From Nevskia sp. (lineage in GTDB: Bacteria; Pseudomonadota; Gammaproteobacteria; Nevskiales; Nevskiaceae), in NCBI GenBank assembly GCA_023229645.1, contig JALNYU010000001.1, forward strand, positions 1-64,000: DNA of 64,000 nt. Direction: 5' to 3'. The notes under the pieces were generated by a model. It worked only from the letters and a program-made list of their open reading frames with translations. It did not search any database and was not told where the DNA came from. A program made the position numbers and the translations under genes. Of the stretch, positions 1-8,783 are shown in pieces. Numbering within the stretch: position 1 is the first letter of the stretch; each line of letters starts with the position of its first letter.

Positions 1-85
1 CCAGCAGGCTGCCGGAGGCAACCGTACGGGCGCCCATGCTGAGGAACTGGCGGCGGTTGATGGCGCCTGAGAGTAGAGATTTCAT
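1..85 (-). CDS. DUF1501 family protein, N-terminal fragment
   Basis: This is the first 28 codons of a gene that runs off the left edge of the window. The start is ATG at 85-83. The N-terminus carries a twin-arginine stretch (Asn-Arg-Arg-Gln-Phe-Leu) followed by a small-residue segment, which is the Tat signal typical of DUF1501 proteins. It begins 10 bp after the stop of the DUF1800 gene. DUF1800-DUF1501 pairs are a recurrent bacterial operon of unknown function, thought to act in the periplasm. The family call rests on the Tat-like start and the context, because the body of the protein is not in the window. Confidence 0.75.
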   Translation of the reverse strand, partial: MKSLLSGAINRRQFLSMGARTVASGSLL

Positions 86-95
86 GAGCGGCTCC

Positions 96-2273
96 TTAAT
101 GCTGTACGGCGTATTGCGGCGAGTTAATGATCAAATCCGCCGTTTCGATCACGCGCGAAGCCTTATAGAACGCCTCCGTTGTCGGAATCGCCGTTGCATA
201 GTTGATCAAGCTGCTGCGCATCGCCGCAGACATTGTTCCGGCCATCAAAACCGCATTGAAACGATCGACCAAGGCCGTAGGATCGGAGGCCAGCGATTCC
301 CAATCTTTGGTCTTCAAATAAACCGTCGTCGCGCCTTGGTTATCGCTCGGCAAACCGTTAACGCCAGTATGAAGGGCGCCGGTGCTGTCGATGAACTGGT
401 AGGCCTGACGCTGCAACTGGTTATTCGTCAGCACCAGCGTGTTCTCGTTCGTGATCTGGAATTCTGGCGCTACCAACCCGGCTGTGCTGAGTGGTCCGGC
501 ACGGGCGTAATCCGGCTGGAAGAAATTGAACACGGTCGGCGCACTGAGTACCGATTCCCCGAATGCTATTGGGCTGTTTTGCAGTACGCTGAATTCCGCC
601 AGGTTGCCGCTCGGATCCGCGGCGCTAAACGCGCGCCAGAGGTGGGCTTGGCGCAGCAGCGGTTCGCGCAGCTTACCGGCCGTGCCGCTGGCGCTGACGG
701 TCGTCGCTTCCGGATCGGTCAGAATCGCTTTGGCGACCGCAAGCAGATCACCGCGAACACCGCTGCCGTTGTTGTTGAACACGCTGGAAACACGCTGGAT
801 ATAGGCCGGGCTTGGGTTCGACGTGACCAGACGCTTGATCAACTGGCTCGACAAGAACGGGCCGACATTCGGGTGATTGAACAGCGTATCGAGCGCGATC
901 TTCAGATCCTGCGCCGCGGTGCCGCCGGCCGGCACCACTGTGCCGCCGATTAAGGTCTTGGCCGTGGTGTCGTGATGGTTGGCATACGCGACCATCGGGT
1001 TGATGTAGTCGACATCGTACTTCCACGCGCTTTCACCGGTGTTCTGCGTTGGCTTCGACGCCCAACCGGTCAGGGTATTCGCCATCTGCTCGACTTCTTT
1101 CTGCGTGTAGGTCGGCAGCGGGTTGCCGCTGTTGTCTTTCTGTACGCTACCGTCCAGATTCAGCTTGACCAGGCCGACAGTAAACAACTGCATGACTTCA
1201 CGTGCGTAGTTCTGATCGGCGTGGACGCCGGTGGTGGCGTTGGCTTTATCATTACGGAACATGTTGAGGTACAAGCCCATCGCTGGCGACAGCGTCACTC
1301 TTTCTAGCAGTGTGCGGTAGTTGCCGAGGGCATTGTTAACGAGGACGTCGTAGTACGACGACACCGCCTGCGCTTGATTCATGATCGCCGCAGACTGATC
1401 CGAAACCACGAGGATTTCTGACAGCGCAAAGGCCATCCGTTGGCGGAGTTGGTCTGGGCCGTTGACGACATTACGCCACCAGAACGGCACCCAGTTGACG
1501 TCCTTATTCGGGACATTAGTCAGAATTAGGCTGGGCGGCGCGCTCGCCTGCGCTGCAAACCAAGCGTCATAAGTTTGAGCGGCTGTGCTATCTAGGCTGC
1601 TCGGCGTCGGGCCGAACGTACCCTGCGTCAACAGGCGAGCAGCGCCGATTGGGCCGATGACCCCGCCGGTGGTGCCTCCGCCCGTTGTTCCCCCGGTTGT
1701 CGTGCCGCCGGTGGTGCCACCTGTCGTTGTGCCGCCGGTTGTCGTCCCACCTGTGGTGCTGCCGCCTGTGGTCGTTCCGCCCGTCGTAGTCCCGCCTGTC
1801 GTCGTGCCACCCGTGGTGGTGCCACCGCCGGTAGTTCCCCCCGTAGTTGTTCCGCCTCCGGTAGTCCCGCCCGTCGTGGTGCCCCCCGTTGTCCCACCGG
1901 TAGTCCCGCCAGTCGTGGTGCCACCTGCGACTACGGTGAACGACTGCGAGGAAAAGGCGACATGTTCCGGATTGATGATCGCTATGCTGCCGGAGGTCGC
2001 GTCCGCAGGAACTGTTACACGGGCTTGCGTATCGCTGACAACGCTAAGCGCCGCGTCATGCCCTTCGCCAACCCAGGCCAGTGTCGAGCCGGTGAACCCG
2101 GTGCCGCTAACCGTAACAACGGTGCCGCTGGCGCCGGAGGTTGGTGTAAAGCCGGTAATGACCTGCTGCGCCAAGCTGGGGGGCGCCGCCACGGGTTGCG
2201 TCGTCCCGCCGCCGCCGCAGGCTGCGAGCGTCAAGGAACCCACGAATGCGATGAGCGCAGTTAATCTTTTCAT
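96..2273 (-). CDS. DUF1800 family lipoprotein with IPT/TIG domain and Gly-Thr linker
   Basis: The 725-aa product starts with a lipoprotein signal (hydrophobic core ending Leu-Ala-Ala-Cys near residue 19). An IPT/TIG-like immunoglobulin fold follows at about 35-115. Next comes a long Thr/Gly-only linker at about 117-205, then a DUF1800 domain to the end (ARLLTQGTFGPT start, the YAREVMQLFTVGL motif, and the NPSPAYIQRV region). DUF1800 proteins are envelope proteins of unknown biochemical role that are usually paired with a DUF1501 Tat protein, as here. The linker probably spaces the catalytic or binding domain away from the membrane anchor. The family assignment is secure; the function is unknown. 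Confidence 0.88.
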   Translation of the reverse strand: MKRLTALIAFVGSLTLAACGGGGTTQPVAAPPSLAQQVITGFTPTSGASGTVVTVSGTGFTGSTLAWVGEGHDAALSVVSDTQARVTVPADATSGSIAIINPEHVAFSSQSFTVVAGGTTTGGTTGGTTGGTTTGGTTGGGTTTGGTTGGGTTTGGTTTGGTTTGGTTTGGSTTGGTTTGGTTTGGTTGGTTTGGTTGGGTTGGVIGPIGAARLLTQGTFGPTPSSLDSTAAQTYDAWFAAQASAPPSLILTNVPNKDVNWVPFWWRNVVNGPDQLRQRMAFALSEILVVSDQSAAIMNQAQAVSSYYDVLVNNALGNYRTLLERVTLSPAMGLYLNMFRNDKANATTGVHADQNYAREVMQLFTVGLVKLNLDGSVQKDNSGNPLPTYTQKEVEQMANTLTGWASKPTQNTGESAWKYDVDYINPMVAYANHHDTTAKTLIGGTVVPAGGTAAQDLKIALDTLFNHPNVGPFLSSQLIKRLVTSNPSPAYIQRVSSVFNNNGSGVRGDLLAVAKAILTDPEATTVSASGTAGKLREPLLRQAHLWRAFSAADPSGNLAEFSVLQNSPIAFGESVLSAPTVFNFFQPDYARAGPLSTAGLVAPEFQITNENTLVLTNNQLQRQAYQFIDSTGALHTGVNGLPSDNQGATTVYLKTKDWESLASDPTALVDRFNAVLMAGTMSAAMRSSLINYATAIPTTEAFYKASRVIETADLIINSPQYAVQH
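1668..1926 (-). repeat. Degenerate Gly-Thr codon repeat in the DUF1800 gene
   Basis: Roughly 260 bp of short in-phase repeats encode runs of Thr-Thr-Gly-Gly and Thr-Gly-Gly units. On the + strand it reads as alternating GTNGT/CCGCC blocks. The open opposite frame (Pro/Val-rich) is only a shadow of this repeat. Units are multiples of three bases, so slippage would change linker length without breaking the frame. Confidence 0.85.
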
Positions 2274-2683
2274 AGTAATTCTAAGCCACAGGGGGTTTCA
2301 GCTATTGCTATAGCAACCCCAGTATGCTTGAAAGCACCTACGAATGTCAGGCGCCTACGCGTAGGGTTTTAGGGAAAATCTGACGAACGGCGTCGAGCAA
2401 ATTATTTTGGGCGCAAATTGACATTATTTGCCCGTTCCCGAATCCTAGTTCAGGCCACAGATTAAATTTGTTGCGCATAACAAACTGCGGCAGAGCGCTT
2501 ATTAAATAACGGTCAGCCGTAAGGAAATATATAAAGAAGCGCGGGTTGATGAATAAATACGTTCTCAGCCCATGTATTCAAACATTATGCGTTTTAATGC
2601 TACGCGGACAATCCGCCGCAGCCCCCCAAACACGGGGAATGGTTCTGCTGCGACTGTTTAATTTGAAGGCAAGAAAAATGCCG
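2274..2683. other. Intergenic region, no gene seen
   Basis: These 410 bases between hemY (3' end) and the DUF1800 gene (5' end) are visibly more AT-rich than their neighbours. They should hold the DUF1800 promoter on the minus strand. I see no RNA gene, strong hairpin or convincing small ORF; the 64-codon open frame at 2546-2740 overlaps hemY and looks non-coding. Confidence 0.5.
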
Positions 2684-3895
2684 CTAGCGCTGCGCATCCG
2701 CCGTTTGCTCGGTCACGCTGACGGCAAGCTCGAGTCCTAAGCGATTAAATTTCGCGGCCTCGTCAGGTTGCTGCGTGTCGGCGCAGAGTCGGGCGAGATC
2801 AAGGTAGGCCTTCGGCGTCGGTGCAGCCGCCGTCACCGCTTCAAGATAGCTGCGCGCACGACCCCATAGCCGATTACGCAGACAAACGCGGCCGGCAACT
2901 TGCAACAGTTCCGGCTTTTCGCCGTATAACCCTAGCCACTGCTCCACAGTTGCCAACTGCGCGATTTGATCGCCTGCGTGGAGATCGCCGTACAGTAAAA
3001 CGAGATCGCCATCCCATAGGCGCGTCAGCGTCTGCGTGATCAAGGCCAGCGCTTCGGCGTCGGCGTTCAGCTGCGCTAAGCCGTGTACGTAAGCGCGGCG
3101 GACATCGAAGTCATCTTTTAGTGGGCCGGCGGCGTCCCACAAGGTTTTCAGCGCCGGTAGCGCGGCGTCTTTTACGGCGGCGGCCATCAAGGCGCATAGC
3201 GCGCGGCGCATCAACTCCGTACGGCGGATGTCGACAATTGCGGTGTGTGTTTCGGTTTCAATAAGCAGTTGTTGTAAAGCCCGCCACTCGCCAAGTGCAG
3301 CGTAACTCTCGGCAAGTAATTCGATGGCAAACGGATGCCCAGGATTTTTTTCGCGCAAACGCAGTGCGGTCGCTTTTGTCGCCTGAAATTCGCCAAGTTT
3401 GCGCTGGAGATCGGCCTGCGACAGCAGCGTCGCGAATTCGTGTTCAGGGCTGTTTACTGCCGCCAAATGGAGATAGTGGTCGCGCCGTTGCGGTGCTGAC
3501 TGGCGCTGTGCTGCTCGCGCCGCCGCAAGATAGTTCAGGTGTGGCGCATGGTGATCCCCAGCACGCTTGATGAGTTCCACTTCAGCACGCGCCCAATTGC
3601 CTTCAAAGAGTGCTAATAGGCCGGTTTCAAATGAGCGCTGCGCGCGGTCAGCGCGGCGACGATCCAACGCTTCGCGCAGATTACTCGGCAGCCTGATTGC
3701 GAAGCCCAACAGCTTCAGCAGCAGGTAGACCAGCAGGAACCACAGCGCGATGCCGAAGACGAGCACGGCAAACGAGGTTTCGACTACCCACGGGCCATAA
3801 TTTACGAGTACGTAGCCGGCATCGGGCCGCAGCAACAAAATTGCGCCGAGCCCGGAAGCGAAGATGATCAATAAAAGCAGAAAAATCAGGATCAC
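2684..3895 (-). CDS. hemY: HemY-like protein, haem-operon membrane protein
   Basis: The 403-aa product has two N-terminal membrane segments (about 2-23 and 38-66) and then a helical TPR-like region extending into the cytoplasm. This is the layout of proteobacterial HemY (HemY_N family plus TPR), a protein of the hemCDXY operon. It is distinct from the Gram-positive oxidase of the same name. Its exact role is unsettled, and it has been linked to tetrapyrrole flux. It is the last gene of hemC-hemD-hemX-hemY, 24 bp after hemX, and the operon context makes the name secure. Confidence 0.85.
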   Translation of the reverse strand: MILIFLLLLIIFASGLGAILLLRPDAGYVLVNYGPWVVETSFAVLVFGIALWFLLVYLLLKLLGFAIRLPSNLREALDRRRADRAQRSFETGLLALFEGNWARAEVELIKRAGDHHAPHLNYLAAARAAQRQSAPQRRDHYLHLAAVNSPEHEFATLLSQADLQRKLGEFQATKATALRLREKNPGHPFAIELLAESYAALGEWRALQQLLIETETHTAIVDIRRTELMRRALCALMAAAVKDAALPALKTLWDAAGPLKDDFDVRRAYVHGLAQLNADAEALALITQTLTRLWDGDLVLLYGDLHAGDQIAQLATVEQWLGLYGEKPELLQVAGRVCLRNRLWGRARSYLEAVTAAAPTPKAYLDLARLCADTQQPDEAAKFNRLGLELAVSVTEQTADAQR

Positions 3896-3919
3896 AGGAT
3901 CTTTGCTCGGAACCAGCCG

Positions 3920-4969
3920 TCAGCGCGGATTGGCATCGAGATAGGCCCGCAGCAGGCCGAGGCTGCGGCTCAAATCGGGCAATACCGGTGTAAGTTCAAG
4001 CGTCCGCAGGCGATCAAGCTCGGCCCGAGCTGCGAGCACCGCTGGGTCTTCGGCCCGGTAATAGTCGATCAGGAAGGTTTGCGCATCATTCGCCGCACCG
4101 CGCAGCGCGCTGGTATTGCCGGAGAGCAACGCGGCGCGCGCTGTTTCTAGCTTCAGTAGCAAGAGCTGATTAACCAACCCTTCCTGCTCAACCGGTAGTA
4201 GGCGATCGATCGGTTTGTCGGTGCGGCGCAAGATGAACACGGCGCCCAGCACTTCGCGCAGATTGGCCCAGCCGCGCGCCAACCAGCCGTTGTTGGCGCC
4301 ATCGGCGCGGACGGTATTGGTGTCCGCCGGCGGCAAATGTTGCGGCGCGCGTGCGCGCTGCGGCAATTGTGGCGCGCGTTTGATTAAATCAGCCAAGGTT
4401 AACGCCGTGCCTTCGACGTCCGACTGCGGCAGCGCAGCCACCGCGTCCCGCTCTCCGGCCAATGCCTGCCGGATATTGAACAGCTTGGGTTCAGCCAGCG
4501 CGCCCAGCCGCTCTTGCGCTAACGTTAGCGCGTCAAGCGCCCCGCGCAAGTCGTGCGCGAGTTGTGCACGTTCGTTGGCGATCAGTAGCAGTTGCTCCAC
4601 GGCGACTAACTGCGCCCGCCCGCGTCCGCCCTGCAACGTTGCGTTGATACGGGTGATGGTGGCTTCGGCGTCATCGGCTCGACTTTGTAATGCCGCGACA
4701 TCATCGATGTTGCGCCGCAAGTTTGAGCCGAGATCCGCCTGCCGTTGCTGGACTTGCTGGATCTCGGCCTGGGCATCGCCCAATTGCCGACTAAGCCGGC
4801 GCAGCAGTGTGTCTTGTGCCGCGACAATATCTTCAGTGCGCGCGCGCGTCTGCCATAGGCGCCAGCCGCCGTAGCCGAGCCCACCCGCGATGAGCACCAG
4901 CACCAGCAGGATCCATACCCTGGAGCCGCGGCGTCGCGCCGGGTGTGCGGGAACTTCGTATTCAGTCAT
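3920..4969 (-). CDS. hemX: HemX family membrane protein
   Basis: The 349-aa product has a short basic N-terminus and one membrane span at about 18-37 (Val-Trp-Ile-Leu-Leu-Val). A long coiled coil follows at about 45-115, then a helical periplasmic domain. This matches proteobacterial HemX, which was once annotated as uroporphyrin-III C-methyltransferase but carries no methyltransferase motif; none is visible here. It lies between hemD and hemY in the same orientation. The start ATG is 6 bp after the hemD stop, consistent with co-translation. Confidence 0.85.
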   Translation of the reverse strand: MTEYEVPAHPARRRGSRVWILLVLVLIAGGLGYGGWRLWQTRARTEDIVAAQDTLLRRLSRQLGDAQAEIQQVQQRQADLGSNLRRNIDDVAALQSRADDAEATITRINATLQGGRGRAQLVAVEQLLLIANERAQLAHDLRGALDALTLAQERLGALAEPKLFNIRQALAGERDAVAALPQSDVEGTALTLADLIKRAPQLPQRARAPQHLPPADTNTVRADGANNGWLARGWANLREVLGAVFILRRTDKPIDRLLPVEQEGLVNQLLLLKLETARAALLSGNTSALRGAANDAQTFLIDYYRAEDPAVLAARAELDRLRTLELTPVLPDLSRSLGLLRAYLDANPR

Positions 4970-4975
4970 GTGCGA

Positions 4976-5752
4976 TCAAAGGCGATCCTGCTCGCCGGCA
5001 TTGCAGTACAGCTGCAGTACTTCAAGATAAGCGGCATCGGTTACCCGTTGCGGCAGCAGCGGTGTTCGCCCGAACCCCAGCTGCAGCGCTTTTTCTACCA
5101 CACGCGGCGAGGGCACGGCCAGTTGTAGCCTGAGGAGTAGGCTGCGCAAATGCGCCGGAACGAGCGTAAACAGCTGCATTAATGCCTCGCCGCTCGGCAC
5201 AATGGCAATCTGTGCTTGCGTCAGCATCCGCGCAACCTCGGCTATCGGATACGGGACAAGAAGGCGCCGATAAACCGCGATGGACGCCACAATGGCGCCC
5301 CGGGCGGCGAGCGTTTCCGCCAGTTCCGGCAGCGGGTTTTCGCCGGCAATCAGCGCAAAACGTTGGCCGCGGACCTCGGAAAATACCGGATGTGCCAGTA
5401 GTGCACGGGCACCATCGCCGCTGTTGGGCGCCAACACCTCGGTAATTCCAAGTGCCCGCAGTGCCGCCGCGGTCACGGCGCCGACGGCGGCAACACGCGG
5501 CCAAGGTAGCGGTAGCAGCTGCGCTGCTTCCTGAACCGCGTTTGTGCTACTGAAGAGCCACCAGTTCCAGTCGTGACAAGCCTCAAGCTGCGCAGCGGCG
5601 ATCGCCGGCTCGGCAACCGGTGCGATGGCCTGCAGCGGTAGCCGTAGCGCCACGCCGCCCGCGCTTTCGATCAGCTGGCACAGGCCCTCGGCTTGTGCCG
5701 CAGGCCGCGTGACCAGCACCGCTAAACCGTTCAGCGTCGGATTCGTGGACAC
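4976..5752 (-). CDS. hemD: Uroporphyrinogen-III synthase
   Basis: HemD closes and isomerises hydroxymethylbilane to uroporphyrinogen III, the branch point to haem, sirohaem and cobalamin. The 258-aa length is normal. The N-terminal LAVLVTRPAAQAEGL segment and the later SSTNAVQ and VAAVGAVTAAAL segments are typical of the two-domain HemD fold. The start is a GTG at 5752-5750, 13 bp after the hemC stop. It is the second gene of the hemCDXY operon. Family sequence conservation is low, but position and motifs agree. Confidence 0.9.
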   Translation of the reverse strand: MSTNPTLNGLAVLVTRPAAQAEGLCQLIESAGGVALRLPLQAIAPVAEPAIAAAQLEACHDWNWWLFSSTNAVQEAAQLLPLPWPRVAAVGAVTAAALRALGITEVLAPNSGDGARALLAHPVFSEVRGQRFALIAGENPLPELAETLAARGAIVASIAVYRRLLVPYPIAEVARMLTQAQIAIVPSGEALMQLFTLVPAHLRSLLLRLQLAVPSPRVVEKALQLGFGRTPLLPQRVTDAAYLEVLQLYCNAGEQDRL

Positions 5753-5765
5753 GCAGCGCTAGGGA

Positions 5766-6686
5766 TCAGGCATCGATGCCGAGTTTGGCGAGAATCGCGC
5801 GCGCGCCGTTGTCGAGCAGGCGTTCCGCTAAGGCTTGGCCGAGCGCGGCGGCGTCGACGCTGGCGCCCGAGATTTCGTCACGGACCTGATCCAGGCCGTC
5901 CGGCGAAGCGACTAAGGCGGTCAGATGTAGTTGTGTGCCGGTGATGATCGCGTGGCCGGCGACGGGCACCGTGCAAGCGCCACCGAGGCGCGCGTTGAGG
6001 CTGCGCTCGGCGGCGAGACGTGTTGCCGAGTACGTATCGTGTAATGGCGCCAATCGCGCAGCGGTTACGGCATCGCCGACGCGGCACTCGATGCCAATAA
6101 CGCCTTGAGCGCAGGCCGGAACGAAGCGATCAACGGCGAAGCTTTCACGGATTCTGGCGCCAAGGCCGAGTCGAACCAGGCCGGCTTGGGCGAGCAGAAT
6201 CGCGTCGAAATTACCTTCATCGAGCCGCCGGAGGCGGGTGCCGACGTTGCCGCGCAGTTCGCGAATTTCCAGATCCGGGCGCAGGCGGCGCAGCTGCGCT
6301 TGCCGCCGCAGGCTGGCGGTGCCGACGATTGCGCCCTGCGGTAATGCATCAAGACTGGCGTAATGGTTAGAGACAAAGGCATCGCGCGGATCTTCGCCGG
6401 TCAGGAACGTCGTCAGGGTCAGGCCTTCAGGCAGCTGCGCCGGCACGTCTTTCATGGAATGGACCGCCAGATCGGCGCGATTTTCCAGCAGCGCTGCTTC
6501 CAACTCTTTGACGAACAGGCCTTTGCCGCCGACTGTTGCGAGGCTGCGGTCCAGCAGTTGATCGCCTTGGGTGGTCATCGGCACGAGGCTGACGACGCTG
6601 CCGAGATGGGCCTGTTCGAGCAAGGATTTAACGTGATGCGCCTGCCACAAGGCGAGCGGGCTTTCGCGGGTCGCGATACGGAGCAT
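5766..6686 (-). CDS. hemC: Porphobilinogen deaminase (hydroxymethylbilane synthase)
   Basis: HemC condenses four porphobilinogen units into hydroxymethylbilane in the cytoplasm. The 306-aa product begins LRIATRESPLALWQA, contains the HSMKDVP motif near residue 77 and the RRQAQL/LRGNVGTRLRRLD segments, and carries the dipyrromethane-cofactor cysteine in GGACTVPV. All family hallmarks are intact. It is the first gene of hemCDXY. The 117 bp upstream, shared with the 3' end of algR, should hold the operon promoter. Confidence 0.96.
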   Translation of the reverse strand: MLRIATRESPLALWQAHHVKSLLEQAHLGSVVSLVPMTTQGDQLLDRSLATVGGKGLFVKELEAALLENRADLAVHSMKDVPAQLPEGLTLTTFLTGEDPRDAFVSNHYASLDALPQGAIVGTASLRRQAQLRRLRPDLEIRELRGNVGTRLRRLDEGNFDAILLAQAGLVRLGLGARIRESFAVDRFVPACAQGVIGIECRVGDAVTAARLAPLHDTYSATRLAAERSLNARLGGACTVPVAGHAIITGTQLHLTALVASPDGLDQVRDEISGASVDAAALGQALAERLLDNGARAILAKLGIDA

Positions 6687-6803
6687 TCGGGAACGGCCTC
6701 AGATTTCCAAGCGGATGGGTAGCATTTGATATCGGCGCGCAGCGCGCAAGGCGCCGTTGGCGCCGACACTATGCCTTATAGCAATGACCCGCCGCTGGAA
6801 ATT

Positions 6804-7562
6804 TTACGATTCGCTATGCGTTTCGTCGGTCAGGAAACGGCGGACTTCAGCTAAGCGGCGTCGGCTCACCGGTAACAGTGCGGTGGCGTGGCGGACGCGC
6901 ATCCAGTGCTGTGATTCATCGCCTTTGCCGCGCTCAAGCCCGGCGATGAAGCGTGTTGCGACCAAGGCTTTGCGGTGGACGCGGAGAAACCACTGCGAGA
7001 AGTCTTCTTCCAGCGTTTTTAGTGATTCTTCGATCAGTACTTCGCCGTGAAGATGACAGACCGTCGTATATTTTTGATCGGCCAGGAAGTAAACGATGTC
7101 TTCGGCGGGCACCCGAACCAAGCCTTCGCGCGTCGTCGCCAAGACAAACTCACGCGCCGGCTTGCCCGAGCTGCCGCTGATTGAGATCGTCGGTTTTTGC
7201 GCACGTGAGAGTTTGCGCACGCGTTGCAGGGCTTCGCGCAGCTTTTCTTTGCGCACCGGCTTCAGCAGGTAAGCGTCTGCCTGGGCGTCGAATGCGCTGA
7301 GCGCGTGTTCCGGGTAGGCCGTGATAAAGATGATCGCCGGTGGCATGTCTTCTTCGTTGATCGCCCGCGCCACTTGCAGGCCATCGACCATGCCCATGCG
7401 CACGTCGAGCAAGACGACATCGGGTTCCTCCTCTCGGATTACTTCGATCGCCGCCTCGCCATCGCCGGCTTCGCCAACGACTTCGTAGCCGGGAAATTCC
7501 GCAATCAGCCGACGCAGCCGTTCGCGGGCCAGCGGTTCGTCATCTACGATCACGACTCTCAT
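6804..7562 (-). CDS. algR: LytTR response regulator, AlgR type
   Basis: The 252-aa protein has a receiver domain (residues about 1-120; acidic pocket Asp7/Asp8, phosphoacceptor Asp53, conserved Lys in LLKPV) and a C-terminal LytTR DNA-binding domain (about 145-245, with the IVYFLADQKYTTV and FLRVHRKALV segments). It overlaps the upstream sensor gene by four bases (ATGA), so the two are translationally coupled. AlgR homologues control surface polysaccharide, pili and related traits in pseudomonads. The same neighbourhood (algZR, argH, hemC) is found there. The targets here are unknown. Confidence 0.9.
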   Translation of the reverse strand: MRVVIVDDEPLARERLRRLIAEFPGYEVVGEAGDGEAAIEVIREEEPDVVLLDVRMGMVDGLQVARAINEEDMPPAIIFITAYPEHALSAFDAQADAYLLKPVRKEKLREALQRVRKLSRAQKPTISISGSSGKPAREFVLATTREGLVRVPAEDIVYFLADQKYTTVCHLHGEVLIEESLKTLEEDFSQWFLRVHRKALVATRFIAGLERGKGDESQHWMRVRHATALLPVSRRRLAEVRRFLTDETHSES

Positions 7563-8668
7563 GGCGCATCCTCTAAGGCGATGGGCGCTGATAGTGCAGC
7601 GCCACTGTGTAGAACGAAAGGTAAACGTAGTCGAGCACGAAACAGTGGGCCAAATTCGTCCCTCTCCTCGCCCAGTATCAGTTTGGCGCGATCGCCGTAG
7701 ATCAGCTTGATGCGCTGGGCAATATTATTTATTGCAGTTCCTGTACCCACGCGCTTCGGCGCTTCTTCTGGGGGCAGCGGATTTTCGACATCGGCCACGA
7801 GATAATCACCCTCGCGGCGCGCGATAATATGCAGCAGGCCGCGGCCGTTTAGGCGCGAGATGCCGTGCAGAATGGCATTTTCGACCAAAGGTTGCAGCGT
7901 CAGCCGCGGAACTTGCGCGTCCAACGCCGATTCAGCGATCTCCCAATTGACCAACAACTTATCGCCGAGGCGAATTTCCTCAATCCGCAGATAGCCCTTT
8001 ACGATCTCGATTTCCTCGCGCAATGGAATCAGGCGATGCCGCGAATCGAGGCTGGCGCGGAATAAATCGGCGAGATCAACCACCATATTCTCTGCTGTTT
8101 CCGGCTGCGTACTGATTAGTTCTGCCAGGCTATTCAGGGAGTTAAACAGAAAGTGCGGACGAATGCGGGCCTGCAGCGCTAAATACCGAGCCTCGGTTTC
8201 TGCGCGCGATTCCTCCTGCCATTGATGCCGCTCCCAAAGATAGCGCAGCAACAGTAACGAAACGATGGCAGCGATCAAAACGTTGCGCAGAATAAATGAC
8301 CACTGCGAACCACCGAGTGCAACGGGCAGGTTCAATAGCCCGTTTAACGTCCAGGCGCTCCAGCTGATGGTCGCGGTCACCAAGACTAGCAGCCCCCAGC
8401 AGCTGAAAAACAATACCGGCAGACGCACCGAGCGCAACCAGCGGCGCGCCAGGCATAGCGTGCCAGCGCCGCACAAACCCAGTAATTGCAGATAAAGCGA
8501 CAGCACCAACAGCTTGTATTGCGCGTCGACCCGAGTTGATGTGCTGGCAAGCGTCAGAATCACGGCGATCAACTCCATGACATACGCCAGTGTAATCAGT
8601 GCTGGCGCCCGGCAGAATTCTGGAATCAGACTCGTTTCCGAGATCGCGGCAACCTCGTAACGCTTCAT
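7559..8668 (-). CDS. algZ: Sensor histidine kinase, AlgZ/FimS type
   Basis: The 369-aa product has several N-terminal membrane helices (about 25-150). The kinase core (His_kinase/LytS family) carries the phosphoacceptor box RPHFLFNSLNSL near residue 170 and a shortened HATPase region (LQPLVENAILHG, then NNIAQRIKLIYG). It is the partner of the downstream AlgR-type regulator, with which it overlaps by 4 bp. The signal sensed is not predictable. The start ATG lies 115 bp from the argH start, so the two are divergently expressed from one short region. Confidence 0.88.
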   Translation of the reverse strand: MKRYEVAAISETSLIPEFCRAPALITLAYVMELIAVILTLASTSTRVDAQYKLLVLSLYLQLLGLCGAGTLCLARRWLRSVRLPVLFFSCWGLLVLVTATISWSAWTLNGLLNLPVALGGSQWSFILRNVLIAAIVSLLLLRYLWERHQWQEESRAETEARYLALQARIRPHFLFNSLNSLAELISTQPETAENMVVDLADLFRASLDSRHRLIPLREEIEIVKGYLRIEEIRLGDKLLVNWEIAESALDAQVPRLTLQPLVENAILHGISRLNGRGLLHIIARREGDYLVADVENPLPPEEAPKRVGTGTAINNIAQRIKLIYGDRAKLILGEERDEFGPLFRARLRLPFVLHSGAALSAPIALEDAP

Positions 8669-8783
8669 GCCGCGAGACTAGCGGATGCGGCAGCAGTTTG
8701 CCGAGCCGTCATACAATATTTTCCGCCAGTTGGGGTTTCATAGCTTCCATACTAGGCCCTCCAGCCCCGAATTCCATTTGCCG

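Noticed and set aside
1585..2313. Pro/Val-rich open frame on the + strand
   Set aside because: It is the antisense of the Gly-Thr repeat in the DUF1800 gene; no start signal or family.
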